DNA from: Closterium sp. Naga37s-1
Lineage: Eukaryota; Streptophyta; Zygnematophyceae; Desmidiales; Closteriaceae
DNA length: 64,000 bases
Direction of reading: 5' to 3'
Assembly (NCBI GenBank): GCA_947471745.1
Contig: CANJKZ010000262.1
Span: 1,310,501 to 1,374,500, forward strand
Shown: piece by piece, positions 12,001 to 22,400 of the stretch
How positions within the stretch are numbered: the stretch's first letter is position 1
Layout: every line of letters starts with the position of its first letter
Notes under the pieces: generated by a model
Told to the model about the DNA's origin: nothing
What the model saw: the letters and a program-made list of their open reading frames with translations, nothing else
The model's database searches: none
Program-made: the position numbers and the translations under genes

Positions 12001-14970
12001 CCAGGTCCCCCCCCGGTAGACCCCCTCCCCCCTCAGGGTCCTGCCCCTTCAGGTGTGTCCCAGGTAGACGCAGTCGAGCCTGTCGAGGTCACTGGTGACT
12101 CTGGTGCTGCTTGGGGTGCTGAGCCTGGGGGTGCTGGGCCTGGGGGTGCTGGGCCTGGGGGTGCTGAGCCTGGGGGTGCTGAGTCTGGGGGTGCTGAGTC
12201 TGGGGGTGCTGAGCCTGGGGGTGCTGAGCCTGGGGGTGCTGAGCCTGGGGGTGCTGAGCCTGGGGGTGCCGAGTGTGGGGGTGCTACGCCTGGGGGTGCT
12301 TTGCCTGGGGGTGCTGGACCTGGGAGTGCTGCGCCTGGAGGTCCTCCGCCTCGAGTTTCTACGCGTGCTTTGTCTCGCCGGGAGCCACTCTCTCCACAGG
12401 AGCTGCGCGAGTGGTTTGCCCGGCGCTGGAGCCGTGCTGCTGGTGCTGGAGGTTCGTCGGCTACTGAGGGTGCTGCTGTTGCGGGTCCCGGAGGTGCTCG
12501 TACTGGGAGTACTGGAGCTGCTGGGCCTGCGGGTTCGACTGGAGCTGGTGCTGCTGAGGGTGTTGGCGCTGAGACTACCACTGGCGGTCCTGCTGGGGGT
12601 GCTCCTGGTGTTGCTCGAGGTTCTGGAGCTACTGGAGGTGCTGCTGGAGCGGGTGCTCCTGCTGGGGGTACTGGTGCTGTCCCTGCTGTTTCTGGCGTAG
12701 CTACGCGGCCTCGACCGTACTTCGTTCCACTCCTGCAGCAGGTTCTTGGTCTTCCGCCCTCTCCTGGTCCTCCTCCTCTCTTGGAGGGTCCACAGCCTGT
12801 CCCGTCGCGGTCACTGCTACAGCCTACCTCCCCTTTGCCTGCTCCTTCTCCTTACACTGGTCCTACTGGAGGTCTTACTGAGCGTCGTGAGCCTGCGTCT
12901 CGCCCTGCGTCGCCTGTCCGTGCTGCTCGCGCTAGTGGTCGTGGTTCGCGTCAGCGTCCTCCTCCTGTCCCTGGCACGCACAGGATGTCTCTGCGTCCGT
13001 CTACTGCTCCTCTGCGTGCCCCTTTGCCTTCTCCTCCTGAGTCCTCTCTTCCTGCTCTTCCCGACCCTGCGTCGGACTCTCTTCGTGCTGCCAGTCCTAC
13101 TGTCACGCGTCTCCTTGCTACTGTCGTCACTGACCCTTCCTTCGAGTCTACAGCTGCGTCTGCCCTAGTTACTGAGCTCGTCGACTTTGCTGCTCGCTGT
13201 CGCCTAGACTACGCTGCTAGTCTTGTCGCTGAGTCTGGGTCTGCCTGTCCTCCGTCAGTCGGGGGTGAGTGTGCCCTTGGCACGGACGTCCTTGAGGACA
13301 GGCAGGAGGAGTTCCAGTGTCTGGCAGCTGCTTCACCTCATCTCGTGTCCGTACTGCTTACCCCTGAGGGAGACCCGGATGCACTTGACATCCCGACTCC
13401 GCGCTCTTACGCGGAGGCGATAGAGGGTCCCTACTCCTCTCAGTGGCAGGCAGCTATGGATGCAGAGATGGCTTCCTGGAAGTCCACAGGCACCTACGTT
13501 GACGCTGTCCCCCCTCTTGGGGCGAACATCGTCAGTGGCATGTGGATCTTCAGGGTGAAGCGGCCGCCGGGTTCTCCGCCTGTCTTCAAGGCACGTTACG
13601 TGGCTCGTGGCTTCAGTCAGCGACAGGGAGTTGACTACTTTCAGACCTTCTCCCCCACCCCGAAGATGACCACTCTTCGGGTGCTGCTACACGTTGCTGC
13701 TCACCGTGACTACGAGCTGCACTCTCTCGACTTCAGCACTGCTTTCTTGCAGGGCAGCCTGCACGAGGAGATCTGGCTGCGCCGCCCACTTGGCTTCACT
13801 GGGTCTTTCCCTCCTGGTACCCAGTGGAGTCTCCGGCGTCCAGTCTACGGTCTCCGCCAGGCGCCACGTGAGTGGCACGACACACTGAGGACTACGCTTG
13901 CGGCTCTTGGGTTTGCTCCTTCTACTGCCGACCCGTCGCTGTTTCTACGCACCGACACCTCTCTGCCGCCGTTCTACATCCTCGTGTACGTCGACGACTT
14001 GGTCTTTGCCACAGCTGACACTGCTGGACTCGCCCACGTGAAGTCCGAGCTGCAGAAGAGACACACGTGCACAGACCTGGGTGAACTGCGCAGCTACCTT
14101 GGCTTGCAGATCAACCGGGACAGAGCACGCCGCACCATTACCCTGACTCAGTCACACATGGTGCAGCAGGTCCTTCAGCGCTTCGGCTTCACGTACTCCT
14201 CGCCTCAGGCCACTCCTCTGCCTACTCGCCACTCACTCTCAGCTCTGCCTTCGGATGAGTCCGTAGAGTCGAGTGGCCCGTATCCAGAGCTTGTTGGCTG
14301 CCTCATGTACCTGATGACCTGCACACGACCTGACCTTGCATACCCTCTTAGCATTCTTGCACGCTATGTTGCTCCTGGGAGACACCGACCAGAGCACATG
14401 GCTGCAGCGAAGAGGGTGTTGCGATACTTGTGCAGTACGTCGGGCATGGGACTAGTGCTTGGAGGGCGGAGTCCAGTGGTCCTCACTGGGCACGCGGACG
14501 CTTCTTGGGCTGACGACCAGGCTACGCAGCGGTCGTCGCAGGGTTACACCTTCAGTCTTGGTTCCGGCTCTGTCTCGTGGCGAGCTACTCGCTCGTCCTC
14601 TGTTCTCGGCTCCAGTTGTGAGGCTGAGATCTACGCCGGGGCCATGGCTGCACAGGAGCTTCGCTGGCTCACCTACCTGCTGACTGACCTTGGAGAGCCG
14701 CCTCGTTCTCCTCCAGTGCTGTACGTAGACAACAAGGCCATGCTGGCCTTGTGTCGAGAGCAGCGCTTGGAGCACAGAACGAAGCACATTGCTCTCCGTT
14801 ACTTTCTTGCTCGTGAGCTGCAGCAGCGTGGTCAGTTGCGACTTGCGTACGTGGCCTCTCAGGCCAACACTGCTGATGTGTTCACCAAGGCACTTGCGCC
14901 TTGTGACCATCAGCGCTTCTGCACTCAGCTGGGTCTTGTACCTGTCTTGCCTCACTTGCTCTCCTCTTGA
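9004..14970 (+). CDS. copia-B gag-pol polyprotein (1,988 aa)
   Basis: One uninterrupted frame. I start at ATG 9004 (MATPSVLVFDAEG), because the upstream extension has only a TTG. Order: Gag (about 1-450) with a Gly/Ser tract near 270-346; aspartic protease with LDSGAS, Asp near 529; the zinc-binding pre-integrase segment (HHRLGHPS ... CVPC); integrase with Asp 753, Asp 822 and Glu 858 (DD35E); a linker with about 20 PGGAE-type pentapeptides near 1040-1113; reverse transcriptase with LDFSTAFLQG, PVYGLRQAPREW and YVDD at 1662-1665; RNase H with Asp 1832, SSCEAEIYAG and YVDNKAML. No clear CCHC knuckle is seen in Gag. These proteins assemble the particle, make cDNA and integrate it. All catalytic residues are present, so the element may be autonomous. 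Confidence 0.96.
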   Translation: MATPSVLVFDAEGRAIDFEVWVDDLQLFLQCDRADGLSLFDLTSGASTAPAADADATVRSQWATRDAAARLAVRRHLPTSERAHFSQYKSAQTLYDAVVARYSSPATAALSRLMLPYLFPDLAAFPTVADLITHLRTSDARYRAALPADFCAKNPPPMYITLYYIVTRLPDSLRVVRDHFLSVCPTTLTVDLLEKSLLAAEKSIVAVGASRGDPRTPIFEGCSPSPLLPSVASAAAADLLGLESVGVASAPSGRRRSGKGKGGKGAGGASGGGGGGGGGSGGSGGGGGSGGGGGGVGGGSGGGGVGGGGSGSGGGGGGGGGGGGGGGGSSGGGGGGGGGGGGGGAGRGSSQRSGSGGGSRQQQQRGRDTLSPQQLREWYTARQRGGGFGPCSYVLRTGDRAGEQCGGPHPTQRCFGRLTDAWRHQFPEASEIPRWGDLSRAGVAIYDLDFDAILSAMYAVSISDEGDCYRCFPPDPGIETAALGPGEAAALGACDAAALGARVSASSGTGESALSGTTSASASLTFTLDSGASRSFFRDRTTLTPLSRPVAVSLADPSGGPVLSRFSTVLPCPAAPSGTLSGLYLPSFSTNLVSGADLQDAGVHQFTPARQRVTHCTEARTGRHLATFTRQPGSSLYTLTTASPPVTESGRVASSGQVFAAASRSGPESAPCSCRLLSHETLLWHHRLGHPSLLRLRGMASRLLVSGLPRSLPPLPQGPGPTCVPCVEGRQRAASHSSQFPPTEAPLQTLHMDVWGPARVRGQGHERYFLLVVDDYSRYTAVFPLRGKGDVTEVLIDWIRAARLQLRQSFGSDFPVLRLHSDRGGEFSSGLLRAYCRARGIRQTFTLPDSPQQNGIAERRIGMVMDVARTSMMHAAAPHFLWPFAVRYAARQINLHPRVSRPETSPALLWTGKVGDASAFRVWGSRAFVRDLSADKLSPRAAPCVFLGFPPDAPGWQFYHPTSRRVLSSQDVTFDESVPYYRLFPYRTPSPPPPPLFLVPGPPPVDPLPPQGPAPSGVSQVDAVEPVEVTGDSGAAWGAEPGGAGPGGAGPGGAEPGGAESGGAESGGAEPGGAEPGGAEPGGAEPGGAECGGATPGGALPGGAGPGSAAPGGPPPRVSTRALSRREPLSPQELREWFARRWSRAAGAGGSSATEGAAVAGPGGARTGSTGAAGPAGSTGAGAAEGVGAETTTGGPAGGAPGVARGSGATGGAAGAGAPAGGTGAVPAVSGVATRPRPYFVPLLQQVLGLPPSPGPPPLLEGPQPVPSRSLLQPTSPLPAPSPYTGPTGGLTERREPASRPASPVRAARASGRGSRQRPPPVPGTHRMSLRPSTAPLRAPLPSPPESSLPALPDPASDSLRAASPTVTRLLATVVTDPSFESTAASALVTELVDFAARCRLDYAASLVAESGSACPPSVGGECALGTDVLEDRQEEFQCLAAASPHLVSVLLTPEGDPDALDIPTPRSYAEAIEGPYSSQWQAAMDAEMASWKSTGTYVDAVPPLGANIVSGMWIFRVKRPPGSPPVFKARYVARGFSQRQGVDYFQTFSPTPKMTTLRVLLHVAAHRDYELHSLDFSTAFLQGSLHEEIWLRRPLGFTGSFPPGTQWSLRRPVYGLRQAPREWHDTLRTTLAALGFAPSTADPSLFLRTDTSLPPFYILVYVDDLVFATADTAGLAHVKSELQKRHTCTDLGELRSYLGLQINRDRARRTITLTQSHMVQQVLQRFGFTYSSPQATPLPTRHSLSALPSDESVESSGPYPELVGCLMYLMTCTRPDLAYPLSILARYVAPGRHRPEHMAAAKRVLRYLCSTSGMGLVLGGRSPVVLTGHADASWADDQATQRSSQGYTFSLGSGSVSWRATRSSSVLGSSCEAEIYAGAMAAQELRWLTYLLTDLGEPPRSPPVLYVDNKAMLALCREQRLEHRTKHIALRYFLARELQQRGQLRLAYVASQANTADVFTKALAPCDHQRFCTQLGLVPVLPHLLSS

Positions 14971-15177
14971 CCTTACTTGTACTGTCACATATATATACCT
15001 GCTCTTGCTTGTCTAGCTCTATATATATATATGTGTACTCCTGCATGTGAACTGGCCTTGTGGCCTTGTCGTTGTGCTCGGACTGTGTGGTGACGTTGTG
15101 ATCCACCCTGAGCTTGCTCTGCTTTGCTTGACTGGTCTTGTGACCCCTTGTTCTCCCCCACTTTGCCTATGGGGGTG

Positions 15178-15312
15178 TGTCAGAACATATATAGCTTATG
15201 CTGTTGTGTAGGCTATAGTGGGGTATCCCATAGGGGGTACAACCCAATTAGGGTTTTCTATATGTACTCACCTCATCCATAGTTCATTCATCCTCGTTCT
15301 TCATTCTTCTCA
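15178..15312 (+). repeat. copia-B 3' LTR
   Basis: 135 bp, preceded by the purine tract and followed by tcctg at 15313-15317. Confidence 0.96.
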
Positions 15313-15337
15313 TCCTGGGCCTCCCAGTGTGGGGGGG

Positions 15338-15478
15338 TGTCAGTAGATCTGCACTATGGATGCTCGATTGATCCTAGGGGGGTTACAGGCGCATTCACCT
15401 GGGGGGTTATGGGCGCACTCTGACCCGCTACTTAACAAGCCCTTCTATCCCAATGGTCTAGTGACTGGGATTCTGACA
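15338..15478 (+). repeat. TRIM copy 1, 3' LTR
   Basis: 141 bp; followed by agggc, the same five bases that precede the 5' LTR. It carries tggtctagtg near 15454, a match to the A box of tRNA genes. Confidence 0.93.
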
Positions 15479-15568
15479 AGGGCCTCAATGTGACGCACAA
15501 AAAACAGGACCATATATGGACATTCTTGGACTCTTCGAAACCTCACCAGCAGATAATATAGCGCCCAG

Positions 15569-15821
15569 GAATATCTCAGCGGAAACGGGTCGTCAAGCCT
15601 GACGACCTGTTGACGACTTGACGACATGCTGCCCCGGGCTGAAAAAAACAAAAACCCTCTCGGATGGCATGCCATTCGAGGGAGGCATCAACCCTAAATC
15701 CATGCCTCTCTGTGTTTAGGGTTGATGCCTCCCTGACCGGATGCATGCCCGAATGGTTTTTTTTTTTGCCCGCGGCAGCGAGATCCCCCGGGCGGACTCG
15801 CTTGTCCGCTGAGATATATTC
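15569..15821. repeat. fold-back (inverted repeat) sequence of about 250 bp
   Basis: Two perfect 20-bp inverted arms, 15679-15698 and 15715-15734, flank a 16-base loop. Imperfect pairing continues outward through gccattcg/cgaatgg, A and T runs, and cccggg blocks to outer arms gaatatctcagcgga (15569) and tccgctgagatatattc (ending 15821). No target duplication was found. It could be a fold-back or MITE-like element, or the template of a hairpin RNA. Confidence 0.65.
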
Positions 15822-16457
15822 GGCGAAAGGTATCAAGGCGTGCCTAACATACATTCATACATTTTTTAAAAATAGTAAAGAAAACGACCTTACAGTATCA
15901 TTCAAAAGCAGGGAAATTTCCCTTGTATGCCGAGCCTGAAAATGACCCTCACTCCAGCCGAAGTGGCAATACGTGCCAAACTGGGGCGCACATCTGCGCT
16001 CCCTTTTTCAGTCAGTGTCAAGGGTCCTTTGGTTTGGTTTGTACAGTAGTTTGTCGGATTTCCATTTTCAGATGCCACCCACCACCGAATCATGGCTCGC
16101 ATCGCATCCCTTCCATCCAACTGCTTGAAGTTTACGCCGGATCCAACCGAGAAAAGGCATAGAAGCATCTCCTCCAACCGCGTTTTTTTTTTTTTTGGGG
16201 AATGGAGTTGCCTTCTTCCTACCCTTCCACGCTTTACTGTCATAAGAAACAGCAGGACACAAGATGAGCAGGAACACTACTACACAAGTGCAGGCAGGGA
16301 ATGCGTGCAGCATATACTCGTCCTCCACATTCTCCAAACCACCGCTAGACAGGGACACCATTAGCAAGAAAGTACATCACGCATCTTTCGTAGCCGTAAT
16401 ACATGCTCGTTATTAGGAACTATTTCCTGCTTCTCGTTTCTCACTATAGAAGCGGGG
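15822..16457. other. upstream region of polycystin gene 1
   Basis: No open frame with recognisable homology. It ends in the ATG of gene 1 and must contain its promoter and 5' UTR; no convincing TATA box was identified. A T run lies at 16183-16196. Confidence 0.4.
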
Positions 16458-19400
16458 ATGGCGGAGGCGGTTGCGGTGCTGCGCGCGAAGAAGCAGGCGG
16501 AGGGGAGGGAGGTGGCGGAGGAGGATGTTGGCGAGGCGTCGTTTTCGCGGTCGAAGAGTTTGCTGGACGACAATTTCGAGGCGTACGAGGCGGCCAACTA
16601 CCGCATGTGGGTTCGATCCAAATCCGATAATCAACCCAGGTGAGCCGACCAACACGTTCCGCGCTTGCTTGCACGTGATCGTTAGTGCTTGTCAACACGC
16701 TTCTGAATGCTACTTTTTCTTCTCCAAAAAACGCGCACTCCCGCCTTTCTAAACAGTTTTCCCTTCCGTTCCGCCCATCCCCAACTCCCCTCGCCCATCC
16801 TTGTCGTCTCGAAGCCGCAAGTCCACGGGGTCTCGTAGACGCAAGCAGCACAGTCTAGATTTCCTCGATAGCCAGGGCAGGTTCACGCCGCAAAATGCGG
16901 AGCTCATGGCGCGACTCGCGTCAAGCTCGTCTCCCAGTCCGCTCGTTTCCGTCAACGAAGACCGGGAGGGGCAAGGTGACGACGGCAATGAGGTTTACGG
17001 GGTGATCCGCGCGGAGGGCGGAGCGGAGAGGTTGGCGGAGGAAGGGAGATCCGGCGGAGAGGGTTTGGGGTCCGAGGGAGCGCGGGACAGCAGCGGCAAC
17101 AGCAGCAGCGGCAGCAGCCATGGGAGCGCGGCAGACGACGACAGAGGGCTGCGCGGCTTCTTGCGGCAATGCCGTCCGCGGAGCAGCCACGCAAACCACA
17201 CGCGCGCCGACGAGAGCAGCGCCGATGGCGCGGACGGCGGAGAGGGCGGGGAGGGGAAGGCGACCGCGGCGGGGGGTCCGCTGAAGCGCAGCTTGACGGA
17301 GGATGCGACGGGGGAGACCATGGCGCGGAGCATGTGCGCGGCGGGCTCGTTGAAGGGCCTCACGGGGGGGGCGAGCTTGTCACAATCGACGAGGGACGTT
17401 CTGCAGGACGCGGAGATGGACGAGATGGACGGAGAGGTGCTGCAAGGTGCGGCCTGGTTCAGAGCGGTGCTCCGCAAGGTTGTGGGGCGACACACGCCCC
17501 ACGTCCATGCCTCTTCCCCGCGTTTATCTCTAACGCACCGCCTCTGGCGTTCTGCGCCATCCCCACTGTTCCCCCCGCTGCTCTCGCCCGCCTCAACACC
17601 TCAACGCCCCCTTCCCCATCCCCCTTCCCCCCCCTTCCGCCCCCCTTGCGCGCGTGGCAGAGGCATTTTCGCGTGTGGTGGGGCTGCAGCAGCGCGTGCA
17701 GCACTACCGCGACCTGGGCGGGTTCGTGGTGCTCATGGCGCTCTTCATCACCATCCTCTACCTCCAGGCCGACTCCTCCAGAAGCTACGAAATCACCGCC
17801 GCGCATGCCGTGCTCTTCCCGCCCGTATGCTCCCCCATTTCCCCACTCCGTCCTCTTTCCCTCCGTATTCCCCCCCCCCTCCTTCCCCTTTCGTCCTCTT
17901 CCCCACCGTATGCTCCCACCTTAACCCGACTCCGTGCCCTTCAACGCCGTATGCTTCCCCCCTACCCTCCACACTCCCCTACGCTCTCCTCCTCTCCTCT
18001 GTCCTCTTCCCGCCTGTATGCTTGCCACTCCCGCTGCATTCATAACGCGCATAAACTCTGCGCACATTCATTCTTTCTACCACACACTCATTCTATGCTC
18101 CCCCCGTATACCACTCAATGCTCTTCCCTCCCAAATGCTCCCCCGTTAATCCCCTCCGTGCTCTTCCCCCCCGTATGCTTATCACCGCTTCCCTCCGCTC
18201 CTCGTATCCCGTCAGAGATTGTGCCAGGGCTCCTCCTCCCATCCATGCTCTGTCGGTCCCCCCGCCGCAGGCTACCCGCGTCAACGATCCCCGCTTTCAT
18301 CTGTGCCCACATACACACCTCTACCCCGCATGCGTCACACTTCCGCTGCGCCACTGCCTAGCACCCCTCGCCGCCTCGTCGCTCACTCGCCTCTTCTCAC
18401 CCTCCACCCTGCGTGCGTCTCTCCCCACCACGAGAGCAGGGCATGCGTCAGGATGCATCCAACACCTTCAACGGTCCGGATGACTTGTACAGCTGGCTCA
18501 ACACCAGCATCATTCAGGTGCGCCCCCGCCCTCTCCCCTTGGTCACTGTGTTATCGCTCCTTGTGCTCCTTGATGCGTGTTGCCCCGCACGTACTAAAGC
18601 CTGCCCACCGTCCACCCCTGCACTGCAGCATCGCATCTCTCTCCTCTGGATTAAAGCCCGCACACTCGTCAGCCCACACACTCGTCAGCCCGTGCACTCC
18701 ACTCCTCTCCTCATTGCCCCTCCCTTCTCCCCGCCGCCCCTGCAGAGTCTCTGGAGAGACCCAGCATGTGGCACCGGCTCGTGCGACCGCCCCTTCCAGT
18801 ACCCCGCGTTTGGCCGCTTTGGCTGCCAGGCGGACTGCGGCATCTTCCCCAACCTCACCTCCATCGTTATTAGGCTCTCCTCTCAGCTCGACACACAGCA
18901 GGCCGTTGACGAATCTTCCTGGAACCTCTGCATGGTTGACCCCGTCTCCCTCTGCTGGTATGCTCACCCTCTAGTCACATGCCAGCCATTGTCTGCACGT
19001 CCCCCCTTCCCCGCGCCTCTCTGCTCTTCTTGCTCTCCAGTCCTGTCTATTCTCACCATCCCATAACATCCCACCGCATCCCATCCCATCCCATCCCATC
19101 CCATCCCATCCCATCCCATCCCATCCCATCCCATCCCATCCCATCCCATCCCATCCCATCCCATCCCATCCCATCCCATCCCCTCTCCTCCCTACCTCTC
19201 CCATGCCATCCCACCCCGCGCCACCCCACTTGTGGCGCCCATGCATGGCAAGCAGGTACGAAACGTTCCAGCCGTTTCCACTCGGCACGACAGACGTGTC
19301 AGTAGCGTTGGACATTCCGGACGGCGACTGGGTGGTGGTGCTCAACGCGCCCGCGGGGGGCATCCGCGGCACCGTGCACGCGCCCCCTCCCGGCACACAG

Positions 19401-22400
19401 CGCATCAACATCGTTGGTGCTGCCTCCACCCTCGAGCTCGCCGCATGGGGCTACTGCGAGCATGACGATGACGTGGATGCAGCCAATCAGGCGCAGCCCA
19501 GTGGCGGCTCTGCTGCTGCTGCACCTGATGTCTGTCGTGATGTGAGTATGCCGCTGCTCTGCGTGACTGCCACGGCTGTGGAACGCACTTAGCTTTTACT
19601 TGTGTAATTCCGAGCTAAGTTAATGCATGCTCTCATTGCCATGTGATGCCAACTCGTTCATGCATGCGTGTGTATGTGTGCGCTTGCATGCATGCATGTG
19701 TGCATTTGTGTGCGCTTGCATGCATGCATGTGTGCATTTGTGTGTGTGCGTGTGTGTGTGCAGACGTGTGTAAGGCTGGTGGCCTGCCTGCCAGCAACCT
19801 GTGGGCGAGCATTCACGGAGAGGGAGGTGGCAGGGGCGTTCGTGGACTGTGCGCGCATGTGCATCGTCTCACCCTCCTCCATCACCACCTACGCCGATAC
19901 CACGTGCCGCATGGTGCGCTCCATGCCCCATTGTGCGCTCCACGCCCCATTGTGCGCTCCATGCCCCATTGTGCGCTCCATGCCCCATTGTGCGCTCCAT
20001 GCCCCATAGTGCACTCCATGCCCCAGAGTGCGCTCCATGCCCCATAGTGCGCTCCATGCCCCATTGTGCGCTCCATGCCCCATAGTGCGCTCCATGCCCC
20101 ATTGTGCGCTCCATGCCCCAGAGTGCGCTCCATGCCCCATTGTGCGCTCCATGCCCCATAGTGCGCTCCATGCCCCATAGTGCGCTCCATGCCCATAGTG
20201 CGCTCCATGCCCCATAATGCGCTCCATGCCCCATAGTGCGCCCCGTGCTCCATAGTGCGGCCGGTGACTTGATACAGAGCAAACCTTCTGCCCCACACTG
20301 CGGTTAATCCTTTAGGATGGCATTCCATAGCCAGCTCTTCTCTGCCCCATGGTGTGCCAGCCGTGGTGTTGCGCAGTAGCCCTCTCGTGCGGCGTCCTTG
20401 TGACTCAAAACACGTGCCACCCATGCTCGAGAGGCTACCACATGGTGCACCAGAGTATAAAGCCAGCGCCCACTGTGGCTACCACATGGTGCACCAGAGT
20501 ATAAAGCCAGCGCCCACTGTGGCTACCACATGGTGCACCAGAGTATAAAGCCAGCGCCCACTGTGGCTACCACATGGTGCACCAGAGTATAAAGCCAGCG
20601 CCCACTGTGGCTACCACATGGTGCACCAGAGTATAAAGCCAGCGCCCACTGTGGCTACCACATGGTGCACCAGAGTATAAAGCCAGCGCCCACTGTGGCT
20701 ACCACATGGTGCACCAGAGTATAAAGCCAGCGCCCACTGTGGCTACCACATGGTGCACCAGAGTATAAAGCCAGCGCCCACTGTGGCTACCACATGGTGC
20801 ACCAGAGTATAAAGCCAGCGCCCACTGTGGCTACCACATGGTGCACCAGAGTATAAAGCCAGCGCCCACTGTGGCTACCACATGGTGCACCAGAGTATAA
20901 AGCCAGCGCCCACTGTGGCTACCTCTCTGCCTTGGGCCAACCAGCGGCTCTACTGTTTGCACCGCACTTCTCTCACACTCACTTCACTTGCTCCCCTCCC
21001 TCCTCCACCCCCCACTGTCTGCAGCCTGAGATTGCAATGCTATTTTCCAACACCCCATGCAACGTTTCAGGTATCGTTTACCTCCTTGCGTCCAGTCTTA
21101 AGTTGTCTGAAGCATGTGGACGATCAATGCAGTCATTAGCTGTCACCACCCACTTACCGCACATCACCCCTTCCCATCCTCTCACCGCACATCACCCCTT
21201 CCCATCCTCTCACCGCACATCTCCCATTTCCTCCCATTTTTTCCCATCACACCCCCTCCCATTCTGTCACCGCACATTACCACCTCCCATCCAGCAGTCA
21301 ACGCCACGGCACACATCGCTCGCCTCGCCCGCCGCAAGGTGCTTCCAACCCCATCGCCTACTGCCCGCACTTTGCTTGCTGTCCGCCCTTTACTTGCTGC
21401 CTGCCCTTTTGCTTGCTCCCGCTCTTTGCATGTGCTCGCCCTTTGCTTGCTGCCCCTTGTGGCTTTCCTGTTTCGTTCTCCTCTTGTTCCCTTCACATTA
21501 CTGTTTCGCCCTTTGTTTCGTGGGTGCACTTCTTGCAAGTCGCCTTATCACGCTCTCTCCGCTTGCCCATAATCCCACTACTTATTACCCACTCCTCAGG
21601 CCCAGGCAAAGCACCGCCGCCTGCACTCACATCGCTACAGCTATTGGACCTCCGCTGCCTTGCCCGATGCAGCCCCTCCTGTGTTCGCCACGCCGGCTGC
21701 TGCTGCCTCCACTGCTGACGACACTGTTGCTGCAGCCCTGCCCGCACCAGCAGTGCAAGGCTCACCAGGAGCAGCTGTAGCAACCCTGCCACCACAAACA
21801 CCGGCATCGGCTGCACCAGCAGCAGCAGCAGCAGCAATGGCAGCAGTGGGAACGGCAGCCACAGCAGACCCGGCACTGCCCTCCCTCTGGTCGCTCCTGG
21901 GCGCCACGGACCGCCAGCGACTGACAGCACTGCAGGTGGCGGTGTCTCGGTCGCTCTTCACCATGGCCAAGGACCGCTGCCTCGCCGGCCGTGCTCCAGG
22001 GGCAGAGGCGATGCAAGTGGCGGGACCAACCATGCACACGCTGGGAGGGCCGGGCAGCGTGAGGTGGCGCATAGTGGCGTGCCTCTGCACCATGCTGGGG
22101 GGTCCGTCCACAACTCTGGACGAGTGCCGGTTCACAAATGAAACAGGGCAGCAGGTGGTGTCGGACGCTGACATGTACGCATACCTGCGGCGCACGCATG
22201 TGAGCGGCGGGCGCATGATCTCAGCGCAGCACATGCGGCGCTTCGTTCTAACGATGGTGGCAGCCATGCGCTCCGTCACGCCCATGGCAGACGAGGCCGC
22301 TGCGCGCCTCAACTCGCTCATGCACTCCTTTGATGATGCCATCGTCAACTCCGACTCTGTCGGCTGCTCGCAAGGTGCTCATGGCCGGCCGGTAGTGGTG

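Larger units (their letters stand above)
7768..15312 (+). mobile_element. complete Ty1/copia retrotransposon (copia-B)
   Basis: A 7,545-bp element with two identical 135-bp LTRs (7768-7902, 15178-15312), a 5-bp duplication tcctg (7763-7767, 15313-15317), a primer site variant tggtatcgagcagg at 7903, one long gag-pol frame (9004-14970) and a purine tract tatgggggtg at 15168-15177. Identical LTRs, a clean duplication and an open polyprotein point to very recent transposition. It sits inside TRIM copy 1. The LTRs are short for copia, and the 1.1-kb leader is mostly a GC-rich tandem array. Confidence 0.97.
7554..15478 (+). mobile_element. TRIM-type miniature LTR element, copy 1, interrupted by copia-B
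   Basis: LTRs of 141 bp (7554-7694 and 15338-15478) begin tgtcag and end ctgaca. Outside them is the duplication agggc (7549-7553 and 15479-15483). Without copia-B the interior is 93 bp (7695-7767 plus 15318-15337), so the element was 375 bp. The interior starts with a variant primer site tggtgtcagagtgg and ends with a G tract (15331-15337). It has no coding capacity. The end of the LTR plus the primer site plus ggttcgaatcc resembles the core of a tRNA (see findings). Other copies lie at 33142-33484 and 59647-60032. Confidence 0.92.

Noticed and set aside
19869-20424. Minus-strand repeat proteins
   Set aside because: Translations of the 19-bp intron 7 minisatellite.
20434-20921. CRISPR array
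   Set aside because: Repeats abut with no unique spacers, and the genome is eukaryotic.
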